A stretch of 5,846 nucleotides of DNA, from contig CALBMD010000171.1 of NCBI GenBank assembly GCA_937896265.1, positions 1-5,846 of the forward strand, read 5' to 3'. The notes below the pieces were generated by a model. That model saw nothing but the letters and a program-made list of their open reading frames with translations. It was not told the DNA's origin and made no database searches. The position numbers and the translations under genes were made by a program. Of this stretch, positions 4,970 through 5,846 are shown piece by piece. Numbering within the stretch: the first letter of the stretch is position 1; each line of letters starts with the position of its first letter. This stretch comes from an uncultured Pseudomonadota bacterium. Lineage in GTDB: Bacteria > Bdellovibrionota_B > Oligoflexia > Oligoflexales > Bog-1112.

Positions 4970-5321
4970 GATCCGGAGCTTTTGGAATGTCGATGCCGAG
5001 CTTATTGCAGATAGACTCAAGTGCTAGTTCCTGCCATTCTTGCTCTGCGTGTGTAAATTTGTGCTCGTCTTTGATAATACTTCCAAGAATCAATGCTATC
5101 ACTGATGGAATGCAAAAGAAAACCCAGAAGATCGAAGCAAGCATCATCCAAACCCTTGTAACAACTGTAGTAGGCAACAGATCACCGTAACCAATTGTGG
5201 TAGCAGTGACACAACCCCAGTAAAGACCATCAAAGAAGGACTTATTCTCAAATTCAGCAAATATCCAAGCTGAAAGTAGTAACGATGTAATGTAAATGAA
5301 TATTAATTTAGGGAAAGTCAT
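4962..5321 (-). CDS. Minimal two-helix potassium channel protein, 119 aa (Ion_trans_2 type)
   Basis: The layout is that of a single potassium-channel pore unit. TM1 is residues 5-22 (KLIFIYITSLLLSAWIFA), the pore helix 29-41 (FFDGLYWGCVTAT), the selectivity filter T42-I-G-Y-G-D47, and TM2 about 54-83 (VWMMLASIFWVFFCIPSVIA in its core). A short charged C-terminal tail (84-119) follows. Four copies should form a K+-selective pore in the cytoplasmic membrane. No voltage sensor, RCK or cyclic-nucleotide domain is present, so gating must be minimal or depend on a partner. The start at 5321 overlaps the previous stop by ATGA but has no Shine-Dalgarno. In-frame codons upstream encode a basic stretch (KKPKKQNTITSVIS) without a start, and joining them to the ORF at 5422 needs one base near 5355. 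The stop overlaps the SEC-C start. Confidence 0.9.
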   Translation of the reverse strand: MTFPKLIFIYITSLLLSAWIFAEFENKSFFDGLYWGCVTATTIGYGDLLPTTVVTRVWMMLASIFWVFFCIPSVIALILGSIIKDEHKFTHAEQEWQELALESICNKLGIDIPKAPDHE

Positions 5322-5422
5322 AGAAATGACTGAGGTAATAGTGTTTTGCTTTTTAGGTTTCTTTCTGGTCGAAGATCTCTTTGGCGAGCAAGACCTGCGG
5401 CGTCGTATTCAGACTGAGTCAT
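5318..5422 (-). CDS. Short ORF, 34 aa, or frame-broken N-terminus of the channel
   Basis: This ORF begins MTQSEYDAAGLARQRDLRPE and ends SKTLLPQSFL. It has ATGA overlaps at both ends (with 5419 and 5321) and the best Shine-Dalgarno in the window (GGAGG at 5431-5427, 4 bases before the ATG). No fold or family is recognisable. Alternatively it is the cytoplasmic start of the channel. With one extra A in the GAAAG run near 5355 the frame would run RPEKKPKKQNTITSVIS directly into the channel Met, giving a single protein of about 153 residues with positive charges before TM1, as the positive-inside rule expects. The strong ribosome site here and its absence at 5321 favour the fusion slightly. Confidence 0.5.
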   Translation of the reverse strand: MTQSEYDAAGLARQRDLRPERNLKSKTLLPQSFL

Positions 5423-5681
5423 GTGCCCTCCGAACTCAGCATGCCCGGCCCGTTTGTCCAACTGAAATAAAACATTGGCTCAGTGAGAACTTCCTGCTTG
5501 CCATTGACCACATAGTGATACTTAACGGGTTCTATCTTCTCAGCTAACCACTGATTAAGAAGAGTCATACACTCAGCACAAACATGATCTTTCTGTACTA
5601 AATCCTTCTCCGGTACACCAAGAACTATTCCACCAAAACTAGTTAGAGTTTTACCGCATTAATACAAGAAGAATTAATCAT
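5419..5681 (-). pseudogene. Small CxxC...CxxC zinc-finger protein with a -1 frame break near 5658
   Basis: The ATG at 5681 (ATGA overlap with the upstream stop at 5678) reads MINSSCIN and then stops after 12 codons. The overlapping -1 frame, open from TGC at 5658 to the stop at 5419, continues CGKTLTSFGGIVLGVPEKD, then HVCAECMTLLNQW and EPVKYHYVVNGKQEVL. Joined at that point the protein has 87 residues with C6-I-N-C9 and C35-A-E-C38, a textbook four-cysteine zinc site that exists in neither frame alone. Function unknown. The junction TGTATTAATGCGG does not fit the standard X_XXY_YYZ slippery heptamer, so a one-base deletion or consensus error is more likely than programmed frameshifting. The downstream frame has no start before a Met at residue 39. 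Confidence 0.6.
5427..5431 (-). promoter_or_regulatory. Shine-Dalgarno (GGAGG) for the ORF at 5422
   Basis: The minus strand reads GGAGGGCACATG: a full consensus site 4 bases before the start. It is rare in this window and suggests 5422 is a genuine entry point for ribosomes. Confidence 0.6.
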
Positions 5682-5781
5682 TTTCGTTTGGATTTATTGT
5701 TAAACTTGCGCCACCAAGGTTGATTAGGATTACTGCGTTCAAAGGCTGTTTCACGTAGCTTAAAAGCTGCTTCTTTCGCAT
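5678..5781 (-). pseudogene. Short basic ORF whose start and body are in different frames
   Basis: Downstream of the promoter in repeat copy 2, the first ATG (5781, in the sequence ATTATTATG that also precedes the gene after copy 1) opens a 35-codon frame ending at 5674. The neighbouring frame, from GCG at 5779 to the TGA at 5680-5678, looks more like protein: AKEAAFKLRETAFERSNPNQ, then PWWRKFNNKSKRK. It also shares an ATGA junction with the next gene. Adding one G (ATG GCG) would make a 34-residue protein, MAKEAAF and so on. No non-ATG start is obvious. It is therefore a small broken gene, a sequence error, or the 35-codon ORF itself. Confidence 0.4.
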
Positions 5782-5809
5782 AATAATAGTAAGTAAATTG
5801 CTTACATAT

Positions 5810-5846
5810 TATTATACCATTTCTAATAGCTAAAAAAGAGAGTCCT
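5810..5846 (-). repeat. Direct repeat copy 2 at the right edge
   Basis: This shares 28 consecutive identical bases with 223-258, in the same orientation. The outer end reads AGGACTCTC before a run of six T, against AGGACTC and seven T in copy 1. The window stops at the last base of the matched block, so the upstream half of any terminator hairpin is not visible here. Confidence 0.85.
5811..5819 (-). promoter_or_regulatory. Extended -10 promoter (TGGTATAAT) for the 5.5-kb operon
   Basis: The minus strand has a TATAAT hexamer at 5816-5811 preceded by TGG, identical to copy 1 and with no clear -35. It is the only plausible promoter upstream of the gene run and would read leftwards through all genes to the terminator at 245-275. 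No other convincing promoter was found within the run. Confidence 0.6.

Noticed and set aside
5296..5547. Plus-strand ORF of 83 codons over the channel start and zinc-finger region
   Set aside because: The minus strand carries three junction-coupled frames here, with a cysteine-pair motif. The plus frame is a shadow made visible by the minus-strand frame break.
1..5846. CRISPR array, tRNA or rRNA gene, transposase or integrase
   Set aside because: No regularly spaced repeats, no cloverleaf or ribosomal signature, and no DDE or recombinase motif in any frame were seen by eye. The two repeats are 5.5 kb apart and lack an associated recombinase in the window.

Overview
This is a bacterial accessory region, probably from a phage, prophage or plasmid. 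Almost all of its coding capacity lies on the minus strand, as one run of about eighteen very small, tightly packed genes. Several neighbours share the ATGA stop/start overlap (5681/5678, 5422/5419, 5321/5318, 4655/4652, 2546/2543), and one pair overlaps by 8 bases (4969/4962). Sigma70-type TATAAT elements and an intrinsic terminator indicate a bacterial host. The host lineage cannot be fixed from the sequence. Low GC and mostly Shine-Dalgarno-less, A/C-rich leaders would suit a cyanobacterium or a Bacteroidetes-like host, but neither is proven.

Layout, in the direction of transcription (right to left). A repeated promoter module sits at the right edge (5810-5846). It is followed by a broken short ORF (5678-5781), a frame-disrupted zinc-finger protein (5419-5681), a 34-residue ORF (5318-5422) that may really be the start of the next gene, and a minimal two-helix potassium-channel protein with the filter TIGYGD (4962-5321). 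Next come a SEC-C zinc-motif protein (4652-4969), a Cys/His-rich protein (4299-4655), a two-CxxC-type protein (4062-4277), an unknown protein (3833-4093), a membrane-anchored protein (3580-3828), a 59-residue DUF1737-like protein (3369-3548), a PTEEG-motif protein (3129-3353), a lipoprotein (2808-3122), a small beta-rich protein (2543-2791), an unknown 117-residue protein (2193-2546) and a second PTEEG protein (1923-2189). The left part holds a possible start-less short ORF (1786-1893), a 282-residue unknown with a lysine-rich tail (924-1772) and a 197-residue unknown (285-878). A terminator follows at 245-275, then a second copy of the promoter module (223-258), which reads into a gene cut by the left edge (1-204).

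The direct repeat brackets one complete transcription unit of about 5.5 kb. In copy 1 the repeat is the 3' arm and T-tract of a terminator fused to an extended -10 promoter, so it acts as punctuation between operons. The most recognisable product is the potassium channel. Together with the lipoprotein and the single-helix protein it gives the operon a membrane-directed component, but no joint function can be demonstrated.

A second theme is broken frames. At six or seven places the sequence becomes much more protein-like, or joins up with the local stop/start architecture, if one base is added or removed (near 5779, 5658, 5355, 4043, 3633, 1895 and 972-980). This could be an uncorrected long-read consensus, true decay, or in one or two cases real slippage. 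Gene coordinates below follow the sequence as given, and the alternatives are noted in each entry.
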